DNA from: Acorus gramineus
Taxonomy: Eukaryota > Streptophyta > Magnoliopsida > Acorales > Acoraceae
DNA: 64,000 nt
Direction of reading: 5' to 3'
NCBI GenBank assembly: GCA_030737835.1
Contig: CM060857.1
Coordinates: forward strand, 14,829,496 to 14,893,495
This document shows positions 11,742 through 24,438 of the stretch, piece by piece. A program made the position numbers and the translations under genes. Within the stretch, counting starts at the first letter, position 1; every line of letters starts with the position of its first letter. The notes below the pieces were generated by a model. It searched no databases and was not told the DNA's origin. It saw nothing but the letters and a program-made list of their open reading frames with translations.

Positions 11742-13694
11742 ATATTTAACCCTAGGCGCTAATCGGGCGGTGGAGAACGAACTAAGAATTAATCAATTAG
11801 CCAGAGATTAATCGAGGATTAATCAATCACTTTTTATAATAATAAATACAAATACGTATAGATATACATGATATATATGTAACGACTTTAGACTACAAAA
11901 TAATAACAAAACAACATCAAAATAAAATTAATAATATAAGCATAATAGGGATAGCATAAAAAACTAATTAATAGATATATAACATATAAGGTGATTTAAT
12001 AACTTGTTAATTAATAGAAGATTGATTGAAAAAAAGACTAAATGCTAAACGTTGCAGGTTGAGACTGCCTAGACTTAAGTGGGGGATTAATCAGGGTCTA
12101 GACGGGATTTTTAGAACATTGTATTTAACACACACCAAAACCTAATACCACCACCCTCATTTTTTTCAAAGTTTTTTTTTTTCTCTTTCTTACCTTCTCT
12201 TCCCATCCTGTTCTCTCACCTCATCACACACCCAATGAACAATGCACACCTTGATCTTCTAGTTTGATCTATCTCTTCATCTTCATTGTTGGCATAATGA
12301 TTTTCATCAGACCTTTCTGATTCACTAGCAACAACATTTTAATTTCCTGCTTTTCGCTACCCTCTCACTAGTCGTTCTTCCTCACTTTTCAGGTCCTCTT
12401 CCTACACTTTCTACCACATGCTCACTGTCCTCTATTTCATGAAAACTTTGTGGTCTCTCCCCCTCACCACCAACTCGATCAGGATCCATATCATGCATCT
12501 CCGGTACCGTTCGACAGAGTGTAGGTCGAGATACCCATTCCAGTTCGATAAGGAGACAGTCGTGGTATATCACCACGGTCGACAGAAAGTTTGTTTTGCC
12601 GACCAATTAAGATCAAATTTTTTATTCATCAAATTATGATTAATTATTTATCAGAATACAAAATCTAATAATAAAATTTAGATTTTGTACAATAAAATAA
12701 TTAAGATTTAAAATTGGCTGATTATACAAAGATTTTTAATTTTTTTTTTTTGTAAAATTTTCTATTATTAATAATAATTAATATTATATCATTTGAATGA
12801 ACGCAAGTACAACAAAAAAAAAAAAACTTCATTTGAATGTGTATATCATTTGATGCTACTATGAGGTATTTACACCCATGAGTAAGTGCTACCAAGATGG
12901 CAAGATGTGTTTATGAGTATATAAATAGGGACTCGTATGGCATTAACAACAAATCCAAGGGTCCGGATCTAGGACTGGTTTCGGCAAGTCTCATTAGTAC
13001 CGAATTACACAATCAATTACTAGGTACATATTTCACTCTCATCAGATATAATTGACTATTGAATAAAACATGCATTCCTAAGTACATCAATATCCAATAA
13101 GAGAGTGAAACGTGTACCCAACAATTTACTTTGATTCATAGACTGTATAATTCGATTCATAAGCCGTGTAATTCAATTCATAGACTGTACTGATGGGACT
13201 ACCAAAGCTAATCTTAACTAAATCCGGACTCCAAATCTAAAGACTAGCTTATTAAAGTTTCTAGATATAAAAATGATTTCAATTCATAAATCACAATGCC
13301 TTGCAGGCTTGCCTGGTTGCCTAATTGTATTCAAGGTCAAAAAAAAAGGAGGAAAAAAAAAAAAAACCTGCAGCTGAAAAAAGGCCTATATCTTCAAGAA
13401 ACCTGAGTAAAGAAACCACAATAAAATGATTGATTGAATCTGAACCACCATTCATTTGTTATGATTTAACACCCATTTCTTCAAATCACGATCGATCTTC
13501 GCAGTCGAATAACTGTATATTCTTCTGTGTGAGTGCCAGGACCATTCAATCAAAACCACTCCAACACCTCGATCAACATGCACTCCCAATAACGCATCTC
13601 GGTTGGGCTTGGAACTTCACAGCGAAGAAGAATGATCTGATTCAATCTTTTCTAACTTCCCCTGACATAGTAAGAATTGCTTGCTATGTTGGGC
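11742..13694. other. Intergenic between RNase H-like genes B and A
   Basis: AT-rich spacer. Positions ~11756-12120 contain scattered gattaatc phrases (aattaatcgaggattaatc, gggggattaatcagggtcta) that look like a decayed repeat. Positions 12160-12640 are more mixed in composition with pyrimidine-rich stretches. The two overlapping frames of ~74 codons there show no recognisable domain. The part just left of 13695 should be the 3' UTR of gene B. Confidence 0.35.
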
Positions 13695-16600
13695 CTACTC
13701 AGGCACCTCTCTAACTTCACCATCTGCAGCCATACATATCATCAAAATTTAAGACAATTGCACGTATGGCAATGAAAAAGGCAAGATATGGAAACTGAAC
13801 CATCATTCTTACCGGGGAGATCAATAGCCAGGTTTGCTTGCTCGTCAGCTTCAGAATTGAACTCCTTTAAGAATAAAAGAAGTATATTTGAGCGTAAAAG
13901 AAATGAGATGTGTTTCATATGGTGCTCATTGAATACAAGGTGCTATTATAATATGACTGGGCATGATCCCCACATATAATATGACTGGGCAACAAAGCAA
14001 AAGTGGAAATAAGAAGCACTACAACAACTTTAGGCAGGAGGCCACGAATAATCATATGATACTTGTTAGGTAAGTAGCAGGACTTGAACCCAAGTCCGCA
14101 CGGTAAATCAAATGATATATGCTTTTCTTTAATTTATACTATGAATAAATATATATTCCAAGACAGAGCCCAGATGAGTTACGTTATCGGTCCAAGTTAA
14201 AGAAAAGATTGTTAAGAGGTTCAACTTTAGAAGTCTCCTGATATCATAAGAAATGATGCTATAAAAAAATCTACCACATAATGGAACCATTACCCTTAAT
14301 ACATGATTAATTCTGAAAGATGAGAACTTATTCTTCAGTTCTTCGGCCTCCGCAAGCAAGTCAATCATGTTTGATGATTTTGCTTTCCATTTGCCTGCCA
14401 CCTGTTTTCTCGAAACATTTAATGTTGCCATGATTACAAACAAAGTCAAGGACAATAACTTACCGGGGAAATAAAAATAAAGGATAATTGGTAATAGTAA
14501 CCAAAAGAAAGAAATTTAAGTACAATACGAAAGAAATTTCAGTACAATATGTAATAATCTTTCTGAGAAGTGGGTGGTTCCACATTTTCATAAAAGAATG
14601 AAAAGAAAAAAAGTTCAGCAAGGAAAGTAAGAAGACCACCCTTGGGGCAAAGGGAGAACCACCCAGCTAAAAACTGTCCCCTAGGTTCCCAATGGTCCTC
14701 CAAACCAATTGTAGGGGTTATTTCATTGTAGGGGTTCCATTCACCCAAAGATTATCTCTCCTCTTTTCTTTCCTTTTGTACTTCCACTCCAATTTTGTTT
14801 GGAGATCCCTCATCTCCTTTTGTTCAGGGGCATTCTTCTATCAATAAAATGCTCCAATACTTTATTAAAAAAAAAAAAAACTTATTGTATCATCTGTACA
14901 TCACAGTATCCAAATAAATATATGATTTAGGTTTGCAGAAGAAGATAAATATATGTACAATAAAATGCTCTAAATCACTATTAAGTAGATGATGATCTGT
15001 TTTTTTCCTGATACTAAATATTTAAAGTGATTATTAAGGCTTTTAAGTTATTTCAATATAAACATCATTTTAGCATTCAAATTATGGTTTCAGGTGGCAG
15101 TACTTCCTTACTTCTCTAACAAGTCTTTTTACTACTTTCTAACTTGTTTGGTTTTGTACTATATAAATATCTTATATTGTAAAAAGAGATCTTATTAGAA
15201 AAAGTAACATTGTGTTTCCATTCTTGAATGTATTTGATGTAAATATATCTTTTCTACTAAAACTCAAACTGGTGGATATCAGTTGGGGTAGAGAGAACAG
15301 CCAAGCATAAACAATGAAACCTTGCAATAGCACAATTGCCTTGCATTCATTCTATCCTTTGAAATAAAATAAACAAGTAAACAACTATTGGCAAAGGTGA
15401 AAAATACCAGTCAAATATATTACATAACTAAAAAGAGAAGTTTAACAAAATATAGGTTCTAAATAAATACATATGAAGGTAGTTGCATGCATTGAAATAA
15501 GACCACAAACCTGCAAACAAACAAGCTTGGAATCGCCCTGCATGCTAATTTTCTTGACCCCTTTCTTGATAGCATATTTCATGCCTAACAGAAGTGCTCG
15601 ATATTCAGCAACATTATTGGTTGCAGTGCCCACGCCTTCATGCAGTCGACAAACCTTCAATTCAATATTTAGGTTAAAGGGCCAAGTCTACATGAAAGAT
15701 TCAGTCATGTAAAAAAAAAATTCAACAGAAATTATCAAGTATATGCTGACCACTGTTCCGTCTTCAGTTCGAATTATAGCTCCAGCCCCAGCTTTCCCAG
15801 GATTTCCTTTTGATGCACCATCAAACTCAATAGAATAAGATAACTGTAGGCAGATAAGTGATTGAATAATCGTGGCACAAAATGAAGAAAGCAACAATTG
15901 GACACAAAAGATAATAGAAGCTCTTTCTGATGCCAAATAGCAGTTTATTCTTAATATAAAAAAAATCACATATATCAACAAGAACAATTGAATTAAACAC
16001 ATATGATGCAAAGAAAAGGTGTAGGTGTCAGAACAAGAAACCTCTCCACATGATTGCACATCTATCCCATAACCATAAAAATACATTGTTTCACCCTCAG
16101 GGAAAAGGCGCAATAGATGTTGGTTCTTCTAAAACAGCAAAAACTTTGGAGAGACATAATAAAGTAACACATCCCCAATGAGTAAATAGAAAACATGGGA
16201 GCTTGTCATTCATGGAACAGGGGAACACCCCCTCTAAACAAACTAAACATTTCATACAAATTCAGTACATGGTCTAGCAGTTGTCCGTCACTTGATCATA
16301 GAAAATTATGTCATCTGACTTCTCATTTACTTACAATACTTAGCCATCATTGGCTATAATTCTTCCTTTACTTCTTTCCTTCCCACCACCAACCCCCCAC
16401 CCCTTTTCTAAGCTTGTCAACGGATCGGATACCCTATCCTAAATCATTTGGATACGAATTTAATAATCGAATTCCAAATTCTTCAGATTCAAAGAGAATA
16501 CAATATTTTTCAGATAACTGACATGTTGGACACTAGTTTGGATGATTCGGTGACATATTAGTGAGATAAGAGAATCAAAATCAAGATTACATGGCTTCTC

Positions 16601-17568
16601 CTCTCTTCCATACATCACACATAGAGAATACAATAGTTATTTAAAATTTCAAAATTATGATAAATGATGTAGGATAATTAATAAGAACAGTTTATAATAT
16701 ATAACATAAATATAAATAACTTTATAATATATGTCAGATTCAGACATTTTGTCAAATCGCGTATAATGATATTTATATCCCAATCTAGATATTCGAATAT
16801 CAGATAATATCTTTTTTTCCGGATTCAGATATTTTTCAGGTAACTAACATGCTTTCTTATTCCTTTGCATCATTCTTCTTCTGCTCCCATTTTCCCACTT
16901 GTCTTCTGTAAACTCTCAATGTTCTTCTTGCTTAAATACAGAAAATAAGATTGTTAGATGTTTAGCAATCCACTTATGAGAGTTTTTAACCTTATGGGCA
17001 TATCCTACCATCTCTTAACAAATAAAACTGACTAGTATGAATAGAATTTTCCACAATCCAGGAAAAGGAGGATCTTCAAAGTCTAAGAAAGAAACCAAAG
17101 CAATCACAAATGTTACAAATCAGAGATTCCACACGTAATTCGAGTGTATAAACATCCAGCTGAGTGTTTATACACTAGTTATGAGTAATAAAAAAAATGT
17201 TGAATTTTGGAAACATACCTTTGATTTCTTTGATGGCTTTTTAGAAGTTTTCTTTAACTCTTTGTCCACACAAATATGGTTGCTGCACAAACCAAAACAA
17301 ATCTTAGAAAAGGTTCATTCTCAAGATGTTCAGTAGTTTGACAAGCAAGAGGAGAAAATGGTGAAAATCTCTAGAGAAATATTTTTACATTCGTTTTGGT
17401 ATATAAGGGAAAGAGTTCTAAAAAATCTAAAGCATAAGCCCACACAAGATGGGAGCCATGGATTTGCTCCCCATAGGTCTCAAGTTTAAATCCCTCCGGG
17501 CTTGACCATTGCACATTGTTTGTAGGTGATTGTGATTGTAAGTTTAAATCCCTCCGGGCTTGAACCCC

Positions 17569-17599
<31 letters not shown>

Positions 17600-19395
17600 A
17601 CACAATCTGCAGAAACTAAAGGGGAATTTTTTGCATCATTATTACATTTATGCTATGGAGTTGCAACCATCCTTGTTTTAAAAAATGCGGAAATTTCAAA
17701 GTTGGGAGCTGAAGTTACCAAGCGGTTGAGAAATTCACTAAAAAATTAAACCCATAATCATCATAGAGAATGGAATGACAAAGTCAAAATTTTCTCTAGT
17801 CCGTAATCAACCCAAAGGAAAAAAAACTGTTTTTTTTTTTTTTGTGCTATCGGATGTATCCTAAACCCTTCGAGGTAAGGACTAATCCTCTGAGTGTCTA
17901 CACTAACCCACTGGAAAGTTTCCCTATGGACACCTGAATAAGTTGAGGGTGGGAATCGAACACGCGCCAATGGGGAGCAAACCCATGGTGCTAAACAACT
18001 CGCCAAGACCCTGGTGGGTAAAAAAAAATAAAAAAACTATTTGCATAACCAATAAAATCAAAATTTAATAAAATCAACCTAGGAGAAGCATTTCGAACTA
18101 CACGAAAAATAGTGGCAGAACACTGCAAATGTAGATGTGGGTTCTTGAGTACCTCACTTGAGGAAGACAAGGCACAAGGGTGCCAAGCAAATCCTCTTTT
18201 ACATGAGCTGCATGAATAGTATGCATCGCATTTCTAAGCCCATGAGAGGTAAGATATTCCACTGCCTCTTTGCGCAAAGAATACCCCTTGTACACACCAA
18301 CAGAAGGATCAGCCACCTACAATATACGCAGCAAGGTTAAGTTCATCATGCAATAAAGCATCTTTATAATGACTGCAACAAGACACAGATTTAACCATAT
18401 CTATGGTGTCCATATAGGATACAGACACATGCTACGTCAAATTATTTCCATATATCGAAACATCAAACCACATCTAATTCATGAATAGCGTATGGAAACA
18501 CTTTCAGATGAATTGTAGTCCCAACCATTGAAGAAAGTAAAAAAAAAAGAAGACAACGTTTAGTTATAATTTATAAAAAGTGAAAAAAGATCTTTTTCAA
18601 TGAAAATCTGATTTTCAAACCCGTTTCTGAAGAAGAACATGAATCTCTTGTTGGGTTTATAACTTGCATTCCGGTTTGTGGATCATTAAAGAAGAAGGTA
18701 ATAACGAAGTTTTCCCATGATCGAAATGTTATTTGCTCCTACAACTGGAAGTATGGGTCGAATTAGGTTTTTTCATACAATTGAAAAGCAAATCTAGGGT
18801 TTGAGAGGGAGAGTCAAATTTATAGCCCACTCACAGACTCTGTAATCCAGAAAATTAATAGAAAATTCTCTCTTCCCTCTCTGTGGACATAGGTAACCTT
18901 CGCCGAACCACGTAAATCTCTTCTCTATGATCGTGCGTTTCTTTTCATCTTCTATACTTCGATTCGCGTAGTGATTTTTCAATAAATCTATTCCAATCCG
19001 TATTTGGTATCGATGTAAAGCCAGGATAACCGATAAACAATACGAAAACATATGCTTCACCCCCCAAAAAAAAGGAAACCAATTTCGCTCACCGAGGGGC
19101 TCATTTGCTCTTGACAGTCGCTCAGACTCCTGTAAAGCCCGATCAGGTCTCCCTTTCGGACCACATAAAAGGCGTCCTTCTCATCGTCGATGGACGGAGC
19201 GATGTCCGCCTTCGGAGGTTTGGCGACGCGTTTGCGCCCAGAAGCGAAGCACCGAATACACGATCCCGTGAGATCCGTCTCCGACCTAACCATTCTGACA
19301 CCGACACGCCACATTGTCGTCCTCGGCGCCGGAATCGAAGATCTCCTGGTGGTCGTTAAAGCATCACTTCGTAGAAACGCCGACGCGGAAGGCAT
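13695..19395 (-). CDS. RNH1: RNase H1 (hybrid-binding domain plus intact RNase H domain), organelle type
   Basis: Nine exons on the minus strand: 19093-19395, 18153-18316, 17219-17282, 16042-16128, 15751-15843, 15511-15654, 14294-14401, 13813-13864 and 13695-13723, encoding 347 aa. RNase H1 cleaves the RNA strand of RNA/DNA hybrids such as R-loops. The first ~60 residues are Ser/Thr/Arg-rich with few acids, suggesting plastid or mitochondrial import. The hybrid-binding domain starts at F76 (FYVVRKGDLIGLYRS, VGVYKGYSL). The RNase H domain has FDGASKGNPGKAGAG (D214), NNVAEYRALLLG (E254), MQGDSKLVC (D278), GKWKAKSSNM and EFNSEADEQANLA (D328), so all four acidic metal-binding residues are present. 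The protein ends LPDGEVREVPE, much like the tail I recall from plant organellar RNase H1. The linker exon 16042-16128 has no partner in gene A. Alternative in-frame starts exist at M28 and M35. Confidence 0.9.
14055..14105 (-). repeat. Fragment with a box-B-like tRNA signature
   Basis: The minus strand reads gacttgggttcaagtcctgc, which resembles a Pol III box B as found in tRNA-derived SINEs. The rest of a tRNA or SINE cannot be made out. It lies in intron 7 of gene B. Confidence 0.3.
17440..17606 (+). repeat. SINE-like fragment with internal duplication, poly-C and (CA)n tract
   Basis: The plus strand holds a box-B-like ggtctcaagtttaaatccct. A 24-bp segment starting aagtttaaatccctcc occurs twice (482-505 and 540-563 of the 17-kb block, i.e. 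17482-17505 and 17540-17563). Twenty-one Cs (17565-17585) and a CA repeat to ~17604 follow. It lies in intron 2 of gene B. Confidence 0.5.
17830..18019 (-). mobile_element. SINE (tRNA-derived) with box A, box B and A-rich tail
   Basis: On the minus strand the element starts near acccaccagggtcttggcga. It carries a box-A-like gttgtttagcaccatgggtt and a box-B-like gcgtgttcgattcccacc, and ends in an A run (plus-strand T run 17830-17843) after catccgatagcac. It lies in intron 2 of RNase H gene B in the same orientation. A short target duplication (aaaaaaactrttt-like) is possible on both sides, but it is too A-rich to be sure. Confidence 0.7.
18649..18995 (+). mobile_element. Degraded copia-type solo LTR, copy 1
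   Basis: It starts tgttgggtttataacttg. Its distal part carries the signature of many plant Ty1/copia LTRs: ctgtggacataggtaacctt followed by cgaaccacgtaaatctc and a T/C-rich end. A second member with the same landmarks is at 44831-45340. No internal retrotransposon genes adjoin it, so it is a solo or truncated LTR. It lies in intron 1 of RNase H gene B, about 100 bp from the exon 1 donor. The right boundary is approximate because the terminal CA is eroded. Confidence 0.6.
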
Positions 19396-19852
19396 GCATA
19401 AGCCCTATCGGAAGGAAATTTTTGCATGATAAGGAAGCTCGATGGGGTCAAGAAGAAGCTCTTCGGATGTCGAGAGGAAGAGCGAGGGTTTTAAGGTTTA
19501 TTTTCGTCCGGGTCCAAAACTCTGGATTTGATCAAATGGTTAATATCGCTTTGAAAACTAGGGTTACATCGCGTTCAAACTTAATTTTCATCCATTTCGT
19601 CCAAGTCAATCTGAACCCAACCCAACATATTTGGTTCCCAAAACCCCTTCCCCCGAGTTGGGTCAGGTTCAATCCATTCAAGTTTCACTGTACAATTTGT
19701 AAGGTGGGCCTTACAATAGCTTACCCATAACCAAAAATGATTTTGGAAGTAGGTTGAATCTTGTTTGTGGAGTTTGGTGGACCTGAACCTGGAGAACAAT
19801 AATATTCTCAAGCATACCCAAATCAAGATATTTAGCAGCATCTATTCTAGGG
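19396..19852. other. Upstream region of RNase H gene B
   Basis: This segment lies 5' of the gene B start codon and should contain its promoter and 5' UTR. No clear TATA box could be placed. The overlapping frames at 19314-19841 show no domain. Confidence 0.3.
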
Positions 19853-20490
19853 ATGGTAATAGAACTATCCCAATAGGGTACCTCGACCCAACCCGATCCT
19901 AGGTGGGTCGAGTCGGGTTCTGGTTTGGGATAAGTTTGGGACAAATAAAATAAAACCTGGATGGTTTGTGACGAAAAATAGGTTTATTTAGTAAAATCCA
20001 CCCGAACCCGCCCCGATTGCTATTAATAATAAGATTAAATATTTTTTATAATAATTACATAATTTATATTTGTCATTTGGTATTTCAAAAAAATATAAAA
20101 AAAAATAAGAATGAATAAATTCAAAAGCTAATTGAAATTTGAAATCATATAAACATACACGGGTTGTTTTTGGTATTCCAAAAAAAAATATTATATTTAT
20201 CACTTGTTATGGAGATTGAAAATGTATATTTCTTATTTTGTAGGATTTATTCTAATAAATATTTATTTTTATTTAAAATTTGAACTTAGATTAAATATTG
20301 AATAAACCCGACCTAAATGGGACGGGTTGGGGCGGATTCGGGTTTTTTACATACTTGTTGGGACGAGTCTAGAATTAAAAAATTAAACCCATCATGGGTT
20401 TGGAATAAGTTTGGGACAAGATTTTGAAAACGGGTCTGGGATTGGGATTCACAAAACCCGTCCCAACCCGTCCTGATTGTCATCCATAGT
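19853..20490. mobile_element. Non-autonomous repeat rich in gggttcgggt, with short inverted ends
   Basis: The left end reads ggatggtaatagaactatcc and the right end reads attgtcatcc, giving a short inverted pair (ggatggtaat / attgtcatcc). Both flanks are packed with degenerate ggttgggacgggt-type words, with an AT-rich centre. A related block is at ~29857-30375. No ORF of note. Confidence 0.5.
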
Positions 20491-20869
20491 CTATTGTGAA
20501 ATAAGAATCTCCAAAGTCGTTTTATTATTTTTTCTTTTGGTAAGTCGATGAACCTCATTTCACTATGCAAAGGGACTCAAGATACTGCATAACCACGTCT
20601 TACAGTAGCTATAGCAGCATCTAAGCAATGGAATTTATACTCATCTGATGAATATGAAATGAAGTTTTTCATGATAATCAGCTTCAGTAATTTTTATGAA
20701 TCCATAACGGTCTACTTGTGGAAGACAATTTCAAATGGAGCCACAAACAATGTACAACTTTCTAAACTGTCCTAAGATGAGGAGAAAACAAGGGAAGTAT
20801 AACTTTGGGAAGTGCATGTATTAGTGGCTATGTTTCCCATTCATTTAAATGAAATTATTATTTGAGGAA

Positions 20870-21072
20870 CACACTTTCTAGTTATTTCACACTTCCATCT
20901 GCTTCATCAGGGCATGATCAAATTTGAAAATCTATCATCTTTAATAAGCCAGAAACAGAATCGTGTTCATCTTGCATATGAGGCTTGCAAAAAGTCTGCT
21001 GCAGCGCTTTCCAATGTGATTAAGGAGTCTGTTATCAAACATGATCCATCATTTTCATTCTATATGCTTTGA
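20870..21072 (+). pseudogene. Possible coding remnant of unknown family
   Basis: An open frame without its own start runs ~56 codons to a TGA at ~21070. It reads as a plausible helical protein segment (SLISQKQNRVHLAYEACKKS, then AAALSNVIKES). Composition is more protein-like than other spacer frames. I cannot name a family and see no partner exons. It could be a gene fragment or chance. Confidence 0.2.
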
Positions 21073-21188
21073 ACTGTATAAGATTCTATGAAAAAAGCAT
21101 GTGTTTGCATCGACTAATCAGTGATCAACGACAAGTGACAATCGACCAAACTGTGTCACTCACCATAAAAAAAAACCTCAAGAGAGAG

Positions 21189-22898
21189 GCCCCCAATCCA
21201 CCACACCTTGTCACCGGATCCTACAAAAGAAGAACACATGGCTTTCACATTTCTTCACTTCTGAATGCATGTCATTCTCTTCAAAGTTCAATCACTATAA
21301 GTCCCAGCTTGTAACAGTACCTGTATCATTGCCCTCATCTAGTTCAGTTCATCTGAGTTGGCCTTGTGCAAGGACGTTGTAACCATATTTGATGTTGAGC
21401 CAGGTTAGTGGTCCCAAACTATGGTTTCATCAAGCGCTTTGAAGATAGAAAAATCTTCAAATCAAGGTAAAGAAACTTTGCTTTTATCCATTCTACGCAT
21501 GTAAAAAACAAAATCATTTATTTGTATGTGTTTGATTGTGTTCTTGACTGTAGAAGTTATGTTTCCTGACATGGTTGGTACACTACCCTAAACTTACATG
21601 ACATTGTTGGGACACTCAATTATAGGGTGTGAGTTCACGCCGTACAATCGTGGTCCCCTCATATTGTAGATTTATATGGGGAGTACAAGCATCTCCTTTG
21701 GAAAAGGTTAACTGAAATGTTTGTCCAAAATTGAATGAATGGCAGGAGGATCCAACTAGTAATAGTAGGGTGTTGATTTAAATGGATCATCAGCTAGTGC
21801 CTTGATGTGAATAACCTCCCCAGTTGAGATTATAAGAATATCAATAAACACTGAAAGCTATGGTTGCACTTTCAGTATCTTTCATGGTGGAAGATATTAT
21901 TTCATGACCATTTTTTATAATCAAAATTCGATATGTTTTAAGGATTTGAGCTCCCAAACTTTGCTTTTCCATTACTATTCTTAATAAATTGTTAAAATTA
22001 GGTTAGTTTGGTTACAATTCTGTTAACCCCCACACCCCCCATCACCTCCACTTGGCACCAGTCTTACAAAAGGAAATTGCATGGCTTTTCACATGGTCTC
22101 TTCACTTCTGAATGCATGTCATTCTCTTCAGAGTTCAATCACTGAAAATCCCATGCTCGTAACAGTACCTGTATCGTCGCTTTCATCCAGCTCAGCTCAT
22201 CTTAATTGACTTTGTGCAAGGAATTTGTAACCATATTTGATGTTGAGATAGGTTAGTGGTCCAAAACTATGGTTTCATCAAGCGCTATCCAGATAGAAAA
22301 ATCTTCAAATCAAGGTAAAGAAACTTTGCATTTAATCCATTCTTCGCATGTAAAAAACTAAATCCTTTGTTTTTACATGTTTGATTGATTGTGTTCTTGA
22401 CTTTAGAAGTTATGTTTCCTGACAATCTGACATGGTTGGTACCCTACCCTAAACTTACAGGACATTGTTGGGACACTAATTAATAGGGTGTGAGTTCATG
22501 CTGTACAATCGCAGTACTATCATGTTATTGTAGATTTATATGGGGAGAACAAGCATCTCCTTCTGAAAAGGTTAACTGAAATGTTTGTCCAAAATTGAAT
22601 GAATGGCAGGAGGATCGAATTACTAGTAATAGTAGGGTGTTGATTTAAATGGATCATCAGCTAGTGCCTTGATGGGATTCATGATATAACCTCCCCAGCT
22701 GAGATTATAAGAATATCAATAAACACCGAAAGCTATGGTGGCACTTTCTGTATCTTTCATGGTGGAAAATATTATTTCATGGCCATTTTTTTTAATCAAA
22801 ATTTGATATTTCCTAAGGATTTGAGCTCTTAAACTTTGCTTTTCCATTACTGTTCTTAATAATTTGTTAAAACTAGGTTGGTTTGGTTACAATTCTTT
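21189..22898. repeat. Direct tandem duplication, unit ~0.85 kb
   Basis: Unit 1 (~21189-22022) and unit 2 (~22027-22898) share the same ordered landmarks: acttctgaatgcatgtcatt, ggtttcatcaagcgct, gatagaaaaatcttcaaatc, gcatctccttt/ct, aatgaatggcaggaggatc and gtttggttacaattct. They differ by scattered substitutions and small indels (roughly nine bases in ten match by eye). Neither unit holds a convincing ORF. Confidence 0.85.
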
Positions 22899-24438
22899 CC
22901 AAATCACTTAAGATTGCTTAGCAAGTGATTTCTTATCACTGAATTATACTTGTCCATAGTGACTAAGAACATTATTAGCTGCAGAACTGATTAATATGTG
23001 GTGATGTAAGAGACATTTGGTGTATGGTTGGAGGTGCAAGCACATGTATCCATTTATTAACATTTTTTTTTTTGTTGATGCAATGCATGGGCAGTAAGAG
23101 AAGGGTGAAAAGCGGTGGCGGCCATCCCACATGTTCCTTTTCTCTCTGCATGTGGTGATGCAGTGCAGTTATGGGCAGAGTCTAAGCATAGAGAAGGCGA
23201 GGTCGGACGGAGTGTCAAAATAGCTGTACCCATGTTTTCTTTGGGAACCATTTTAATTGTTGGAATCCTCAGAAGAGCTGATTTTATTGTCTGATCATGC
23301 CCTGATGTTTGCTATATATGATTACATTTTATATTCTAAAAATCTCTGAATGTCATACCGTGTTCATTTGAGGTTTATTTGGCGATCATATAATACCAGA
23401 ATTATTGGGTGCCTTGAGTGAGTTCTGGTGGGGTTTTCCTATCTCCAACAAAAGGGACAACTCATACCATGCAAAGGAATAATAAGTGGCTGCTGAATGA
23501 ACTTTATGTCCTATTCAGAAAATAATTCATGGAAATTGGAAGTATCTTGTTTGTTGCACTGTCATAGATTTCTTCACCCTCACATTCATTTGTCAGGAAT
23601 AATTGACTGGCACCATCTACAACATAGATTTTATCACCTTTTTTTGCACAGTAGATGTACCAGTTAGTCAGTCCCCTTCCATTGTAACACAGCTTTTTCT
23701 GACACTGTGAAAGAATTCTTTGTGAAACAGTTTGCCAGTTTCAGATTGATTGATTGAGCAATTAATAGCTAGACAATAATCAAGTGGAAAAGGAAAGAAC
23801 AAACTTAATTCTTTTGTTTAGCACGAAGAAACTATAATAGTTCTTTTGAGAAAAGGTAGATCTTGCTACCGTCACTTCGATTAAAAATGGATTACAGGTC
23901 TCATGGGGGGTTGAGAGGAACAGATAAAGAAGTAAAATAAAGAAGAAAAAAACAAAGAAAGAAAAAACAAGAGAGAGCCCTCTAATAGGGGTCCAAAGGA
24001 AATCATTCCCCAACCACCACCCCCTTGAGATACTCTAATGCTCAGCCTCGATATCTAGGGGGAGGCATGCAGAGTTATTCATCCAAAACTATAACTATAT
24101 TTTAATATAACAAACACACAAACAACAAAAAAAACAATTTTTTTTTATGTCTATACCGAGAAGAGAATAGCAACCAAACTTGAAATCATTTAACTCTCAT
24201 CTATCCCCAGATAACAGTTTTATGGTTGGATAAGCTATTCGCAAACCAAACATGAGGACAAGAGAATAAGGGTGTAGTGTACAAAAGTAGTTTAAAGAAA
24301 AGCCTCATCATCTTTCCTCTGTAAACAAAGAGGCCATTCATTTCCAAAACTTGGGCTCCTTGGATAGTTGGATGTTGAGAGAGAGAGAGAGGGCTTCTTT
24401 TACCGGGGAAAAAAAAAAAAAAAAAAACAGTTTCACTT
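22899..24438. other. Intergenic, no gene seen
   Basis: AT-rich spacer between the tandem duplication and the YUCCA stop codon. Short frames at 22944-23251 and 23780-24013 have no recognisable domain. The right part should include the YUCCA 3' UTR. There is a GA microsatellite near 24377 and an A run near 24410. Confidence 0.35.

Noticed and set aside
12382-12639. Overlapping ~74-codon frames on both strands
   Set aside because: No domain, no splice context and no start context; probably decayed repeat DNA.
17941-18010. Possible tRNA gene
   Set aside because: Box A and B are present but no cloverleaf or anticodon arm could be made, and an A tail follows; a SINE explains it.
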